Shown here: piece by piece, positions 26,030 through 35,710 of the stretch
Position numbering within the stretch: position 1 is the stretch's first letter
Layout of the letters: the number at the start of each line of letters is the position of its first letter
Source of the DNA: Ornithinimicrobium faecis
GTDB taxonomy: Bacteria; Actinomycetota; Actinomycetes; Actinomycetales; Dermatophilaceae
Reading direction: 5' to 3'
Assembly (NCBI RefSeq): GCF_023923225.1
Contig: NZ_CP099489.1
Location: 744,001 to 808,000, forward strand
Length of the DNA: 64,000 nucleotides
Position numbers and translations under genes: made by a program
The notes under the pieces: generated by a model
The model's input: only the letters and a program-made list of their open reading frames with translations
Told to the model about the DNA's origin: nothing
Databases searched by the model: none

Positions 26030-26661
26030 ACGGCGCGGCACCCCGCATCGACCACGCCGTCACCTCGGGCACCTTCAGCCTGGACGGCGGCACCTGGGAC
26101 GTCGACAACAACGTCTGGGTGATCGGAGACAACCACGAGTGCGTCGTGATCGATGCGCCGCACGATGTCGAGGCGATCCTGGCCGTGGTGGGGGAGCGGA
26201 CCGTGACCGCCATCCTGCTCACGCACGCCCACGACGACCACATCGACGCGGCCGCAGCGCTGGCCGAGGCCACCGGAGCCCCGACCTATCTGCACCCCGA
26301 GGACCGCATGCTCTGGGACCGGGTGCACGCAGAGGGACCGACCGAGGAGCTGGCCGACGGCGACACGATCGAGGTGGCCGGCACGGTGCTCAACGTGCTG
26401 CACACGCCCGGGCACTCGCCCGGCGCCTGCTGTTTCCACGCCCCGGCGCTCGGAGCGCTGTTCAGCGGCGACACCCTCTTTCAGGGAGGACCCGGCGCCA
26501 CGGGCCGCTCGTTCAGCGACTTCGACACGATCGTCGACTCGATCACCAAGAAGGTGTTGACGCTGCCGCTGGACACGGTGGTGCACACCGGGCACGGCGA
26601 CACCACGACGATCGGCGCTGAGGCACCGAACAGGCAGGAGTGGATCGACCGCGGCCACTGA
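26026..26661 (+). CDS. metallo-beta-lactamase fold hydrolase, mycothiol-formaldehyde pathway
   Basis: 211-residue glyoxalase II-like hydrolase with [11 protein letters not shown] (HxHxDH), [26 protein letters not shown] and the terminal HTGHGD histidine. Directly coupled to mscR (GTGA overlap), so it probably hydrolyses S-formylmycothiol to formate and mycothiol, the step after MscR. The enzyme fold is certain; the substrate is inferred from this conserved pairing. Confidence 0.9.
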   Translation: MNGAAPRIDHAVTSGTFSLDGGTWDVDNNVWVIGDNHECVVIDAPHDVEAILAVVGERTVTAILLTHAHDDHIDAAAALAEATGAPTYLHPEDRMLWDRVHAEGPTEELADGDTIEVAGTVLNVLHTPGHSPGACCFHAPALGALFSGDTLFQGGPGATGRSFSDFDTIVDSITKKVLTLPLDTVVHTGHGDTTTIGAEAPNRQEWIDRGH

Positions 26662-26719
26662 GCGGCGAGCGAAGGGCAGCTCTGCGGCGATCTCGCGGGC
26701 CAGGTCGTATCCTGAGGTC

Positions 26720-27043
26720 GTGCCCCCGTCCCACCGCCGCCGCTCCCTGATCGGGATGCTGCTCAGCGCGGTCCTGGTCGGTGCCCTCGCGGCGACGTCT
26801 GCCGACACCGTCACGGTGGCCGTGGGGCTGGGCGTGGTGCTGATGGTCAGCCTGACCGTCACCACCAACGCGGCCACACTGGCACTGGCCGTCAGCGGCG
26901 CCGCCATCCCGGGCGCAGCCCGGCTGCGCCGACAGTGGGGCCGGGCGCCGATGCCCATGCTCGAGCCGGGCCTGGCGGGCAATCCGCAACCAAGGGCTCC
27001 GGGGCACACCGCCCCGGAGGTCCTCCTGCTGCCCGCCGCCTGA
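26720..27043 (+). CDS. DUF6412-type small membrane protein
   Basis: 107 residues with two hydrophobic segments (IGMLLSAVLVGALAATSA and TVAVGLGVVLMVSLTV) and a Pro-rich C-terminus. The GTG lies 6 bases after TATCCT. Genes of this type commonly precede a YidC-like insertase in Micrococcales, as here. Function unknown. Confidence 0.7.
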   Translation: MPPSHRRRSLIGMLLSAVLVGALAATSADTVTVAVGLGVVLMVSLTVTTNAATLALAVSGAAIPGAARLRRQWGRAPMPMLEPGLAGNPQPRAPGHTAPEVLLLPAA

Positions 27044-27126
27044 GCGAACCCGCGTGCGCGAACCGCCTGAGCGATTCGCTGAGCGAACCCGCCTGGGCAG
27101 GCCCGTGAACAGACCCGCCTGAGCGG
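27041..27126. repeat. degenerate TGAGCGAACCCGC repeats
   Basis: Variants of TGAGCGAACCCGCCTG begin at 27041, 27068, 27080, 27107 and 27120. The first unit contains the stop codon of the upstream gene. Probably a decayed short tandem array between DUF6412 and yidC. Confidence 0.5.
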
Positions 27127-27186
27127 GATCACAGCACGTGAGCACCTCCGAGACGACCCATCGTCCCGACCTTCCTCGGAGGAATC

Positions 27187-27888
27187 ATGCTGTCCTGGCT
27201 CGACCCACTGCTCCTGCCCGCCCACCACCTGATCGACCTGACTGCCCAGTGGCTCCCCATGCCGCTGGTGATCGTCCTGCTGACCATCCTGGTCCGACTC
27301 GCTCTGCACCCTTTGAACCGTGCGACGCACCGGGCCAGCCTGCACCGCCAGCGCATCGCACCCCAGCTCCAGCAGGTGCGCGCCTGGCACGGCAAGGACC
27401 CAGAGCGGCTCCAGCGTGAGCTGCTGGATCTGCACCGCCGCGAGGGCGTCTCGCCAGCGGCCGGTTGCCTGCCGGCCCTGGTGCAGCTGCCGGTCATCAT
27501 GATCATCTATCGACTGTTCTCCGCCCCGCAGATCGGGGGACAGACCAACGCGCTGCTGCACCACACGCTGCTCGGCGTGCCCATGACAGCGCACCTGGCC
27601 ACCGCCGGGGCAGGCCTGCCGGTGTTTCTCGGACTCGTTGGGCTCTCGCTCGTGGTGGCCTATCTGACGATGCGACAGACCAGGGCCCACCTGGTGACGC
27701 CGACACCAGCGACTGACTCACCTCAGGCCGAGGTCGCCCGGACGATGAACCGGATCATGCCGATGATGTCCTTCGGCTCAGTCTTTGCCGTCGCAGTGCT
27801 TCCGTTGGGCACGGGCCTCTATCTGGTCACCAGCGCCCTGTGGACACTGGGGGAGCGGTATGCCGTGCGTCGGCTGGTCACCGTGTGA
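27187..27888 (+). CDS. YidC/Oxa1-family membrane protein insertase (second-copy type)
   Basis: 233-residue insertase with about five transmembrane helices. Early segment LPMPLVIVLLTILVRLALHP carries the family arginine, followed by a charged coiled cytoplasmic loop (QLQQVRAWHGKDPERLQREL) and PAAGCLPALVQLPVIMIIYRL. It lacks the extra cytoplasmic tail of the main YidC and is not beside rnpA/rpmH, so it is likely an accessory paralogue. Strong CGGAGG site before the ATG. Confidence 0.88.
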   Translation: MLSWLDPLLLPAHHLIDLTAQWLPMPLVIVLLTILVRLALHPLNRATHRASLHRQRIAPQLQQVRAWHGKDPERLQRELLDLHRREGVSPAAGCLPALVQLPVIMIIYRLFSAPQIGGQTNALLHHTLLGVPMTAHLATAGAGLPVFLGLVGLSLVVAYLTMRQTRAHLVTPTPATDSPQAEVARTMNRIMPMMSFGSVFAVAVLPLGTGLYLVTSALWTLGERYAVRRLVTV

Positions 27889-28027
27889 CCCGTCGTCTGT
27901 GGAAAGGCGCGGAGATGGTGCCTGTCAGGTGCTTGCTGAACCCGGTGCGACTGTTGACCAAATTGATCTGGTGAAGATCGACTCGTCGGAGCACACTGGA
28001 CGTATTCGTTCTCAGTGAGGAGAGCCG

Positions 28028-28486
28028 ATGAGCACCACGGGTGCCCCCCAGCAGAAGGTCTCGGACGAGCCGATCCTTTGTTCCCGGCGAGTCCAGGTCG
28101 ACCCGGTGCACGCCTTCGAGGTGTTCACCGAGCACTTGGGGGATTGGTGGGACCCGCGTCTGACACCAGACCCGGCCACCTTCGAGGGAGCCGACGTCGA
28201 GGAGGTGGAGGGCGGGGTTGTCGCGCTGCTCCACGACGGCATCGATTATCCGATCGGCGAGGTGCTGGAGTGGGCGATCGGCGAGCGGTTCGTGATGAGC
28301 TTCCACCTGTCGCTGCCGCGCGACCACCCGACCACTCTCGAGGTCACTTTTGAGCCCTCGGACGGTGGCACGTTGGTGGTCCTGGCCCACCGTGGGTGGG
28401 GACCGGACAATGTGGCCCAGCGCAGCAAGTTCACGCAGTGGCCCCACCTGCTCGAGCGGTTCGCCGCCACCGCGATCACCCAGTGA
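28028..28486 (+). CDS. SRPBCC/AHSA1-like domain protein
   Basis: 152 residues with the helix-grip fold: RRVQVDPVHAFEVFTEHLGD at the start, GEVLEWAIGERFVMSFHL in the middle and TLVVLAHRGWG towards the end. Such proteins bind hydrophobic ligands or assist Hsp90-like ATPases. GAGGAG precedes the ATG. No partner is evident nearby; the regulatory kinase operon lies convergently downstream. Confidence 0.85.
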   Translation: MSTTGAPQQKVSDEPILCSRRVQVDPVHAFEVFTEHLGDWWDPRLTPDPATFEGADVEEVEGGVVALLHDGIDYPIGEVLEWAIGERFVMSFHLSLPRDHPTTLEVTFEPSDGGTLVVLAHRGWGPDNVAQRSKFTQWPHLLERFAATAITQ

Positions 28487-28496
28487 CCGGCTGCCG

Positions 28497-29105
28497 TCAC
28501 ACCCAGCCGTGGTCCTGTGCCACGGCTTGGGCCTGGGCCCGGTTGCGGGCGCCGGTCTTGCCGATGGCCGCAGACAGATAGTTGCGCACCGTCTGCTCCG
28601 AGAGATAGAGCGCCCCCGCGATGTCGGCCACGGTCGCGCCGTCCCGCGACGCCAGCAGCACCTGCTGCTCGCGCTCGGTGAGCGGGTTGTCGGGGGCGCG
28701 CAGAGCCTCCAGCGCCAGATCGGGCTGCACCACGACCTCCCCTGCCAGGACGCGCCGGATGGCGGCCGCCAACTGATCGACGGGGTCGTCCTTGACGAGG
28801 AAGCCCCGGGCTCCGGAGGTCATGGCCCGGCGCAAGTAGCCGGCGCGGGCAAACGTCGTGACGATGATGGGCGTGCAGCCCGGGACGGCGGCGACCAGGT
28901 CCGGAAGGGCATCCAGCCCGCTGCCACCGGGGAGATCGATGTCGACCAGGGCCACGTCGGGGCGATGCTCGACGGCGGCCGGAACGATCTCATCGCCACG
29001 GCCCACCTGCGCCACGACCTGCAGGTCGGGTTCGACATCGAGCAGCGAGGCGAGGGCGGACCGGAGCATGCCCTGGTCCTCGGCGAGCAGGATGCGGGTG
29101 GTCAT
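28497..29105 (-). CDS. NarL/LuxR-family response regulator
   Basis: 202 residues. Receiver with LLAEDQGMLRSALASLL and phospho-acceptor in VALVDIDLPGGSG, Lys in FLVKDDP; C-terminal LuxR HTH (LTEREQQVLLASRDGATVAD, LYLSEQTVRNYLSAAIGKTG). ATG 29105 overlaps the kinase stop by 4 bases. Last gene of a four-gene operon; it probably controls that operon or a membrane stress or transport target outside the window. Confidence 0.94.
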   Translation of the reverse strand: MTTRILLAEDQGMLRSALASLLDVEPDLQVVAQVGRGDEIVPAAVEHRPDVALVDIDLPGGSGLDALPDLVAAVPGCTPIIVTTFARAGYLRRAMTSGARGFLVKDDPVDQLAAAIRRVLAGEVVVQPDLALEALRAPDNPLTEREQQVLLASRDGATVADIAGALYLSEQTVRNYLSAAIGKTGARNRAQAQAVAQDHGWV

Positions 29106-30358
29106 CGGTGCTCCTGCAGGGTGGGTCGGCCGGGGGCCGACGCTGGCTGGTGGTCTGCGTCGGCAAGTGGTACCTCGGCCACGAGGGTGAACCCGTCGGG
29201 CCGGTGCTCCACGGTCACGGTGCCGCCGCGCTCGGCCAAGCGCTCCCGGAGACCCACGAGGCCGGTGCCACTGCGGCCACTGCCGGGTGTGCCGCGCCCG
29301 TTGTCGGCGACGGTGACCCGTGCCCGGCCCTTGCCGCGCTCGACCCGGACCCGGCAGCTGTCGGCCCGGGAGTGCCGCAACACATTCGTGGTCGCCTCCC
29401 GGACCACCCAGGCCAGTTGCCGCTCGGCACCAGGGTCCAGACCCGCCGGGACGTGGCCGATCTCGGGCTCGATCCCGCCGGCCCGCAACGCGGCCGCGGC
29501 CCGGGAGATCTCGTCCTCCAGGCTGCCCTCGCGATATCCGGCGACAGCCTGGCGCACCTCGGTGAGTGCTGACCGCCCCAGCGTCTCGATCTCGGCGCCG
29601 TGCGCCGCGGCCGCAGCGGGATCCGCCTCGGCCAGCCGGCGGACCACCTCGGCCTTGACCACGATCACCGACAGGGTGTGCCCGAGCAGGTCGTGCAGGT
29701 CGCGTGAGAAGCGCATCCGCTCTGCACTGACCGCCGCCTCGGCCAGCTGCTGACGGGTCCTGTTCAGCTCGCCGATGGTGGCACCCAACCGGTGCACGAC
29801 GAAGGTGCCCATGCCGCTGAGCACCGTGGTGATGGTCAGCCAGCTGACCACGCCCCAGCCCCACCCCGCCACCAGGGCGCCAGCGCCACTGGTCAGCCCG
29901 ATCAGGACGACCACGGCGGGCACGATGCGCGGAGGCAGCACGACGGCGGCTGCGATGGCGAGCAGGGCCACGGCCATGAACGCCAGCTCGGACCGCTCGA
30001 CCGTGCGGATCGTCACCAGGATCGTGACGACCAGGACGGCCAGCAGAGCGAGGGGAAGCCAGACCGGCCTGGACCCGTGGCCGGGTCCGGTGCGATAGAA
30101 GGTGACGATGGTCAGCAGGAAGGCGGCGCCAGCGGCCAGCAGCAGGAGCATGTCGCGCCACTGCTGCTCCTGAGCGGCTGCGATGACATAGGCACCCAGC
30201 AGCAGGGGGGCCCAGATCAGGACGAGCCAGCGGCCGTGTCGGGCCAGCGGGCTCTGGGACAGGTGCGTGACCGGGGCGGCGCAGTCGTCGGGGCCCCGTT
30301 GCGGGTCGTTCATCGCGGGCTCGTTCATCGCGGATGCCTTCATCGCTGTTGCCTTCAT
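29102..30358 (-). CDS. NarL-type sensor histidine kinase
   Basis: 418 residues: six or so transmembrane segments (about 45-190), HisKA_3 dimerisation box RMRFSRDLHDLLGHTLSVI with the phospho-His, and a GHKL ATPase (REATTNVLRHSRADS, VADNGRGTPG, GTGLVGLRERL). The start region is a 15-base tandem repeat in which each unit begins with ATG (MKATA, MKASA, MNEPA, MNDPQ). ATG 30358 was chosen because GAGAGGAG lies 8 bases before it; three later ATGs are in frame. DesK-like kinases of this shape sense membrane state. Confidence 0.92.
   Translation of the reverse strand: MKATAMKASAMNEPAMNDPQRGPDDCAAPVTHLSQSPLARHGRWLVLIWAPLLLGAYVIAAAQEQQWRDMLLLLAAGAAFLLTIVTFYRTGPGHGSRPVWLPLALLAVLVVTILVTIRTVERSELAFMAVALLAIAAAVVLPPRIVPAVVVLIGLTSGAGALVAGWGWGVVSWLTITTVLSGMGTFVVHRLGATIGELNRTRQQLAEAAVSAERMRFSRDLHDLLGHTLSVIVVKAEVVRRLAEADPAAAAAHGAEIETLGRSALTEVRQAVAGYREGSLEDEISRAAAALRAGGIEPEIGHVPAGLDPGAERQLAWVVREATTNVLRHSRADSCRVRVERGKGRARVTVADNGRGTPGSGRSGTGLVGLRERLAERGGTVTVEHRPDGFTLVAEVPLADADHQPASAPGRPTLQEHR
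30303..30358 (-). repeat. 15-base tandem repeat carrying four in-frame ATG codons
   Basis: Units read ATGAAGGCAACAGCG, ATGAAGGCATCCGCG, ATGAACGAGCCCGCG and ATGAACGACCC on the minus strand. Copy number changes would add or remove possible start codons without a frameshift. Confidence 0.7.
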
Positions 30359-30372
30359 CGAGGGCACTCCTC

Positions 30373-30909
30373 TCAACAGTACGCCGAGCCGGCGACGTGG
30401 GGAATGGCGCTGCCCAGTGGCCCAGGACGCGTGAAGGACTGCAGCTCCACCCGCTGGAAACCGGCGGCCGAGATGAGGTCTCCGGTGTCGCGGTTGACGC
30501 GACAGCCGTCGATGAGCCGCGTGATCGGGCTGAGGGCGTCCTGGGCGATGCGCAGCACGGTGCCGCGGGGTGATCCGACGTGCTCCTCGAAGGTGAAGCG
30601 CCCGCCGGGACGCAGGACCCGCAGCACCTCACGGAGCACCTGGGCGGGGTCCCGCACCGAGCACAGCGCGTGGGACGTGACGACGGTGTCGATGCTGCCC
30701 GTGGGCACCGGCAGCTCCTCGGCCCCGACGGCGAGCACCGTCACCCGGTGCCCGCCGACCTGGCTCTCGAGCCAGCGAGCCGCGGCCTGGTCGGGCTCGA
30801 CGCCGATCCACGGGTCGTTGGGATCGAGGGGAAGGTGCGGGTGCCGTCCCGGACCGATCTCCAGGACGGCACCGCGCAGGGACTCCAGTGGACTCGCCAG
30901 TGCGGTCAT
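30373..30909 (-). CDS. class I SAM-dependent methyltransferase
   Basis: 178-residue Methyltransf_11 protein. SAM-binding motif VLEIGPGRHPHL at the N-terminus, post-I acidic residue in IGVEPDQ, then LPVPTGSIDTVVTSHALCSV and LREVLRVLRPGGRFTFEEH. Resembles small ubiquinone/menaquinone-type or lipid methyltransferases; the substrate is unknown. ATG overlaps the upstream membrane protein stop (ATGA), and the stop is 14 bases before the kinase start, so it belongs to the two-component operon. Confidence 0.9.
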   Translation of the reverse strand: MTALASPLESLRGAVLEIGPGRHPHLPLDPNDPWIGVEPDQAAARWLESQVGGHRVTVLAVGAEELPVPTGSIDTVVTSHALCSVRDPAQVLREVLRVLRPGGRFTFEEHVGSPRGTVLRIAQDALSPITRLIDGCRVNRDTGDLISAAGFQRVELQSFTRPGPLGSAIPHVAGSAYC

Positions 30910-31466
30910 GTCGGCGCACCCGCCCTGGCGACACCGGCCTGGCCGGTGCTCGTGCGGTGGGCTCGCTCAGTGCCTGCTCTCGGGAGGGCGATCAGGAGGA
31001 TGCCGCCGACCACCAGGTGAAGCAGGGTGAGCACGACGGTGCCGCCCCCGCTCTGCGCGAGGCTGAGCGGCCCGCCCAGTGAAAGCAGTGCCACGGCCCC
31101 AGCAAGACACCGCCAGATCGTGGCTCCGTGCCGCGAGATCCGCTCGAGCCCGGCCAACAGGGCCCAGCCCAGCAGCCCCGCTGCCACGGACGAGATGATG
31201 ACGGAGCCGGCCGCGACGGGCACCGGTGTGGTGGCCCCCGGGGTCAGCAGGACGTCGAGATTGATGCCCAGCACGGGGCCGGCCACGAGCCACAACAGGA
31301 GCGCCGTGGCTCCGGCGCTCGCCACGACGGCGAGCCGTGGACCGGGTTGGGCACGGCCGCTGCGTCGAGGAGCTTTCCCGGTGAGGGGGCCAGTGTCTGC
31401 GTGGGCGCCTGGCTGGGGGTTGGGACGGATGTCTGCGCGGTCATCGGTGGTGGTGTGATTTCTCAT
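30906..31466 (-). CDS. DUF6069-like membrane protein
   Basis: 186 residues: a 50-residue disordered N-terminus, then four transmembrane segments with LLTPGATTPVPVAAGSVIIS between the first two, AAGLLGWALLAGLERISR and TVVLTLLHLVVGGILLIALP, the pattern of DUF6069. First gene of the operon DUF6069-methyltransferase-kinase-regulator. ATG 31466 is 7 bases after TAGCGT on the minus strand. Function unknown; it may modulate the downstream kinase. Confidence 0.82.
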   Translation of the reverse strand: MRNHTTTDDRADIRPNPQPGAHADTGPLTGKAPRRSGRAQPGPRLAVVASAGATALLLWLVAGPVLGINLDVLLTPGATTPVPVAAGSVIISSVAAGLLGWALLAGLERISRHGATIWRCLAGAVALLSLGGPLSLAQSGGGTVVLTLLHLVVGGILLIALPRAGTERAHRTSTGQAGVARAGAPT

Positions 31467-31584
31467 GTCCTTCACGCTAGGAATCGCCCTGGCGACCCGA
31501 TAGACGTCGATGTCCGCGGTCCGTCGGTACATCTGTCCTCGCAGCTGTCGTCACTGGGTCATCGGCGCAGGTAGCCTTACCCGC

Positions 31585-33042
31585 GTGAGCCTGCGCCTGT
31601 ATGACACCGCGACCCGAGAGCTGCGCGACTTCGAGCCCCTTGAGCAGGGCCGGGCGGGCATCTATATCTGTGGTCTCACCACGCAGGGCTCCCCGCACAT
31701 CGGGCACATTCGGTTTGCTGTCGCCTTCGACATCCTGCGCCGCTGGCTCGTGCGCGGTCACGGGCTGGACGTCACGCTGGTCCGCAATGTCACGGACATC
31801 GACGACAAGATCCTGAACAAGTCCGCTGAGAATGACCGCCCCTGGTGGGCCTGGAGCTATCAGCACGAGCGGGCCACGACCCAGGCGCTGGAGACCCTCG
31901 GCGTCCTGCCGCCGACCTACGAGCCGCGTGCCACCGGTCACATCACCGAGATGGTCGAGCTGATCGACGCCCTGGTCGAGCGAGGCCATGCCTACCCCGC
32001 AGCCGACGACAGCGGCGACGTCTATTTCGACGTGCGCTCCTGGTCCGACTACGGCGAGCTGACCCACCAGAAGATCGAGGACATGGAGCCGGCAGCGGAC
32101 GCGGACCCGCGCGGCAAGCGTGATCCGCGCGACTTCGCCCTGTGGAAGGGCGCCAAGGCGTCCGAGCCCGCCACCGCGAGCTGGCCCACGTCCTATGGTC
32201 GCGGTCGTCCGGGCTGGCACCTGGAGTGCTCGGCGATGGCCCGCAAGTATCTCGGCGACACCTTCGACATCCACGGCGGTGGGGTCGATCTGCGCTTCCC
32301 GCACCACGAGAACGAGCAGGCCCAGTCCCGGGCGGCTGGCCTCGGCTTCGCGCGCTACTGGATGCACAACGCCTGGGTCACCCTCAGTGGCGAGAAGATG
32401 AGCAAGTCGCTGGGCAACACCCTGACCGTCGCAGAACTGACCAAGACCGCCCGCCCCCTCGAGCTGCGCTACTACCTCGGGGCGGCGCACTACCGCTCCA
32501 CCATCGAATACGGCGACACGTCCCTGGACGAGGCCCGCTCGGCCGTCGAGCGGATCGAGGGCTTCCTGCAACGGGGTCTCGAGCTCATCGGTGACCCGAC
32601 CGACGCCCTCCTCGAGGAGGCCGCTGGCACGGCCGTGCCGCAGGCCTTCGCCGCAGCCCTGGACGACGACGTCAACGTGCCGGAGGCGCTCGCGGCGCTG
32701 TTCGGCGCGGTGCGCGAGGGCAACCGAGCCCTCGAGCAGGCCAGCGGCGCAGACCGGGGCGCGCTGCGGCATACGGTCCTGCAGGTCCTGGCCATGACCG
32801 ATGTCCTCGGCATCAACCCCCTGGACCCGAGCTGGGGGAGCGGCGGGACGGCCGGCTCCACGGAGGCCGTCCTCGACGCTCTCGTGCAGGAACGACTCGA
32901 CGCCCGAGCCGCGGCCCGTGCGGAGCGCGACTTTGCCGCCGCCGACGCCATCCGCGACCAGCTCACCTCCCTCGGCATCGTCATCGAGGACACCCCCACC
33001 GGTGCCCGCTGGGCGCTGGACCGTCAGCAAGGACCGAGGTAG
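31585..33042 (+). CDS. cysS: cysteinyl-tRNA synthetase
   Basis: Charges tRNA-Cys. 485 residues, normal length. The HIGH motif is PHIGHIR, KMSKS is EKMSKS, and the zinc ligands are Cys in ICGLTTQG, Cys in LECSAMA and His/Glu in PHHENE. This is CysS rather than MshC: it has the full anticodon-binding C-terminus. GTG 31585 is 7 bases after TAGCCT. rlmB follows after 6 bases. Confidence 0.97.
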   Translation: MSLRLYDTATRELRDFEPLEQGRAGIYICGLTTQGSPHIGHIRFAVAFDILRRWLVRGHGLDVTLVRNVTDIDDKILNKSAENDRPWWAWSYQHERATTQALETLGVLPPTYEPRATGHITEMVELIDALVERGHAYPAADDSGDVYFDVRSWSDYGELTHQKIEDMEPAADADPRGKRDPRDFALWKGAKASEPATASWPTSYGRGRPGWHLECSAMARKYLGDTFDIHGGGVDLRFPHHENEQAQSRAAGLGFARYWMHNAWVTLSGEKMSKSLGNTLTVAELTKTARPLELRYYLGAAHYRSTIEYGDTSLDEARSAVERIEGFLQRGLELIGDPTDALLEEAAGTAVPQAFAAALDDDVNVPEALAALFGAVREGNRALEQASGADRGALRHTVLQVLAMTDVLGINPLDPSWGSGGTAGSTEAVLDALVQERLDARAAARAERDFAAADAIRDQLTSLGIVIEDTPTGARWALDRQQGPR

Positions 33043-33048
33043 ATCACG

Positions 33049-33987
33049 ATGGCAGGCAACAGCCAGCGCAAGGGCGCCGTGCGCAAGACCGCCAAGAAGG
33101 GGCCGCAGGTCGGCAGCGGCGGCCAGCGACGCAAGGGACTGGAAGGGCGCGGCCCGACCCCCAAGGCGACCGAGCGCACCGGACACCCGGCGGCACGACG
33201 GACCCAGAGGACCACCACGACCCGCCGGCCGCCGCAGCGCGGCAACAAGGCCAGCACCGAGGTCATCACCGGTCGCAACTCGGTCCTGGAGGCGCTGCGC
33301 ACCTATGTGCCCGCCAGCACGCTGTATGTCAGCTCCCGGCTCGAGTCCGACGACCGGATCAGGGAGGCGATCAAGCTCGCCACCGAGCAGCAGATCCCGA
33401 TCCTGGAGGCCAACAAGCCCGAGCTCGACCGGCTGACCGACGGCGCCGTCCACCAGGGTCTGGCGATGCTGATCCCGCCCTACGACTACGCCCACCCCGA
33501 CGATCTGCTCTCCGCCGAGCTGCCGGGCACCCCGCTGATCGTGGCGCTCGACGGGATCACCGACCCGCGCAACCTCGGGGCGATCATCCGCTCGGTCGGT
33601 GCCTTCGGCGGGCACGGGGTGGTGGTCCCCGCGCGCCGCTCGGCGGGGATGACCGCAGCGGCCTGGAAGACCTCCGCGGGTGCCGCCGCCCGCATCCAGG
33701 TGGCCCAGGCCACCAACCTGACGGTCGCGCTCCAGGACTATCGCAAGGCGGGCTGCTTCGTCATCGGGCTGGACGCTGAGGGCGACGTGGACCTGCCCGA
33801 TCTCGAGCTGGCCGACCTGCCCCTGGTGGTCGTCGTGGGCTCGGAGGGCAAGGGCCTGTCCCGTCTCGTGCGCGAGACCTGCGACCAGATCGTGTCGATC
33901 CCGATGGCCGGGGTCACCGAGTCGCTCAACGCCGGCATCGCCGGTGCCGTCACCCTCTACGAGATCGCCCGCAAGCGGACCCGCTGA
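33049..33987 (+). CDS. rlmB: 23S rRNA 2'-O-methyltransferase RlmB (SPOUT)
   Basis: 312 residues. The first 65 are a basic, disordered extension typical of actinobacterial RlmB. The substrate-binding domain starts at [11 protein letters not shown]; the knotted SPOUT domain has [39 protein letters not shown] and the terminal [20 protein letters not shown]. It methylates G2251 in E. coli 23S rRNA; homologous site assumed. Co-transcribed with cysS. Confidence 0.95.
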   Translation: MAGNSQRKGAVRKTAKKGPQVGSGGQRRKGLEGRGPTPKATERTGHPAARRTQRTTTTRRPPQRGNKASTEVITGRNSVLEALRTYVPASTLYVSSRLESDDRIREAIKLATEQQIPILEANKPELDRLTDGAVHQGLAMLIPPYDYAHPDDLLSAELPGTPLIVALDGITDPRNLGAIIRSVGAFGGHGVVVPARRSAGMTAAAWKTSAGAAARIQVAQATNLTVALQDYRKAGCFVIGLDAEGDVDLPDLELADLPLVVVVGSEGKGLSRLVRETCDQIVSIPMAGVTESLNAGIAGAVTLYEIARKRTR

Positions 33988-33994
33988 CCCGGTC

Positions 33995-34450
33995 ATGTCC
34001 ACCGTCCGTGCCGCCACCCGTGGCCTCGTCGTCTCCGAGGGGAAGCTGCTGGTCACGGTGTTGCACGGCACGACGGGGGAGTATTGGTTGACGCCCGGCG
34101 GCGGGCAACACTTCGGCGAGACCAAGCTGGAGAACGCCGAGCGTGAGGTCCTGGAGGAGACCGGCTATCGCGTCCGCGTCGGTGACCTGGCGTGCGGCCG
34201 CGACTATGTCGGGGCCCGGCACTTCCCGGACTGGGACAGCGGCTTCCAGCAGACCGAGCTGTTCTTCTGGTGCGACCTGCTCGATGACGAGCCGGACCCG
34301 AGCGCCCTGGAGACCGACACCAACCAGACCGGTGTGCTGTGGGTGCCAGTCGTCGAGCTGATGGGCTCCCCGCTCTATCCGCGCCGCCTCGCCATGTGGC
34401 TCAACGAGAACCCCGCGACCCGGCCGGTGTGGCTGGGCGACATCAACTGA
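33995..34450 (+). CDS. Nudix hydrolase
   Basis: 151 residues. A complete Nudix box GGQHFGE-x7-REVLEETGY is present (G-x5-E-x7-REUxEExGU). The protein begins STVRAATRGLVVSEGKLLVT and has a DWDSGFQQTELFFWCDL insertion. ATG 33995 lies 8 bases after the rlmB stop; the same frame extends further upstream inside rlmB and was not used. Substrate unknown. Confidence 0.92.
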   Translation: MSTVRAATRGLVVSEGKLLVTVLHGTTGEYWLTPGGGQHFGETKLENAEREVLEETGYRVRVGDLACGRDYVGARHFPDWDSGFQQTELFFWCDLLDDEPDPSALETDTNQTGVLWVPVVELMGSPLYPRRLAMWLNENPATRPVWLGDIN

Positions 34451-34468
34451 GCGATCAATCGGGTCGGC

Positions 34469-35710
34469 TCAGCCCTTGGTGCGGATCGGGATCTCCTGGG
34501 TGTCCAGGCCCAGGACGGCGACCTCATCCGGCTTGCTGGGCAGCACCGTGGCGACATAATCACGCACCGCCTCCTCGAGCGGGACGTCATAGTCGGCGCG
34601 CTCGGAGAGATACCAGCGGTGCTCCAGCAGCTCGTGGAAGAGCTCGGCCGGCTCCAGTTTGCTGCGCAGCTCCGGCGGCACCGTGCGCGTGATCGGCTCG
34701 TAGATGCCCGCGAGCCAGTCGTGGGCGACCAGCTCCTCGTCCTCGTTCTGTCGGTTCTGTGAGGCGCGGAAGGAGTCCAGGTCGTTGAGCAGCCGCCGTG
34801 CCTGGTTCTCCTCGACGTCCTGGCCGGTCAGCCGCAGCAGGCGCCGGCTGTGGTGCCCGGCGTCGACGATCTTGGGCTCGATCTGGATGTGCGTGCCGTC
34901 CAGGTCGGTGCTCATCGCGAGCTCACCGACGTCAAACCCGAGGTTGTTCAGGCGCCGGATGCGCTCGTCGACGCGCCAGCGGTCGCCGCGCTCGAACCGC
35001 TCGGTGGCGGTGAGCTCGCGCCAGAGCAGCTCATAGCGGTGCATCAGCCGGTCGGCGATCTCCAGGGCGTCGGCCTCCTCGTCGAGGAGCTCACCGGCCG
35101 CCAGGTCCATCAGCTCGCCGGCGATGTTGCCGTGGGCGATGTGCAGGTCATGGTTGCGCTGGCCGTTGCTGAGCTGGTTGTGGACCTCGGCGGTCTCGGC
35201 GTCAACCAGATAGGCCGCGAACTCACCGGCGTCGCGGCGAAAGAGGGTGTTGGACAGCGACACGTCGCCCCAGTAGACGCCGCCGAGGTGCAGGCGCACC
35301 AGCAGCACGGCCAGCGCATCGAGCACGCGTCGGGCCGTGTCGGGACGCAGCCGCTGGCTGAAGATCGCGCGATAGGGCAGGGAGAACTTCAGGTGCCGGG
35401 TGACCAGGCAGGCGTCCAGCTCGTTGCCGTCGACGTCAGTGCGCCCGGCGATCACGGCCAGGGGCTCCACCGCGGGCTGGTCGATCCGGCGCAGCAGCTG
35501 CAGCGTCTGATACTCGCGCCGGGCCAGCTCGGCCTTGATCTCCTTGACGGCGATGACCCCGCCGGACAGCCGCACGAAGCGGACGACGTGGCGGGAGATG
35601 CCGCGGGGGAGGGCGGCCAGGTGCTCCTCCGGCCACTCCTCCAGCGGCACCTGCCAGGGCAGGTCGAGGATGGCGGGGTCGGGCTGAGCGGCCGTGATCT
35701 GCAGGGCCAT
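34469..35710 (-). CDS. DUF4032 protein with lipopolysaccharide-kinase-like domain
   Basis: 413 residues. The N-terminal half looks like a small-molecule kinase fold: VIAVKEIKAELARREYQTLQ supplies the Lys/Glu pair, and LHLGGVYWGDVSLSNTLF resembles the catalytic HxGxxxGDxxxxN loop, followed by YLVDAETAEV as the metal-binding segment. The C-terminal half (about 230-410) is the DUF4032 domain. ATG with GGGAGG four bases upstream. Convergent with the Nudix gene. No substrate known. Confidence 0.88.
   Translation of the reverse strand: MALQITAAQPDPAILDLPWQVPLEEWPEEHLAALPRGISRHVVRFVRLSGGVIAVKEIKAELARREYQTLQLLRRIDQPAVEPLAVIAGRTDVDGNELDACLVTRHLKFSLPYRAIFSQRLRPDTARRVLDALAVLLVRLHLGGVYWGDVSLSNTLFRRDAGEFAAYLVDAETAEVHNQLSNGQRNHDLHIAHGNIAGELMDLAAGELLDEEADALEIADRLMHRYELLWRELTATERFERGDRWRVDERIRRLNNLGFDVGELAMSTDLDGTHIQIEPKIVDAGHHSRRLLRLTGQDVEENQARRLLNDLDSFRASQNRQNEDEELVAHDWLAGIYEPITRTVPPELRSKLEPAELFHELLEHRWYLSERADYDVPLEEAVRDYVATVLPSKPDEVAVLGLDTQEIPIRTKG

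Noticed and set aside
29106..30632. Apparent large fusion in frame upstream of the NarL regulator
   Set aside because: The upstream part is an alternate frame of the kinase and methyltransferase genes; the regulator has its own ATG at 29105 overlapping the kinase stop.
31477..34125. 882-residue open frame antisense to cysS and rlmB
   Set aside because: Spans two certain genes and the gap between them, has no recognisable domain, and is a GC-skewed codon shadow.
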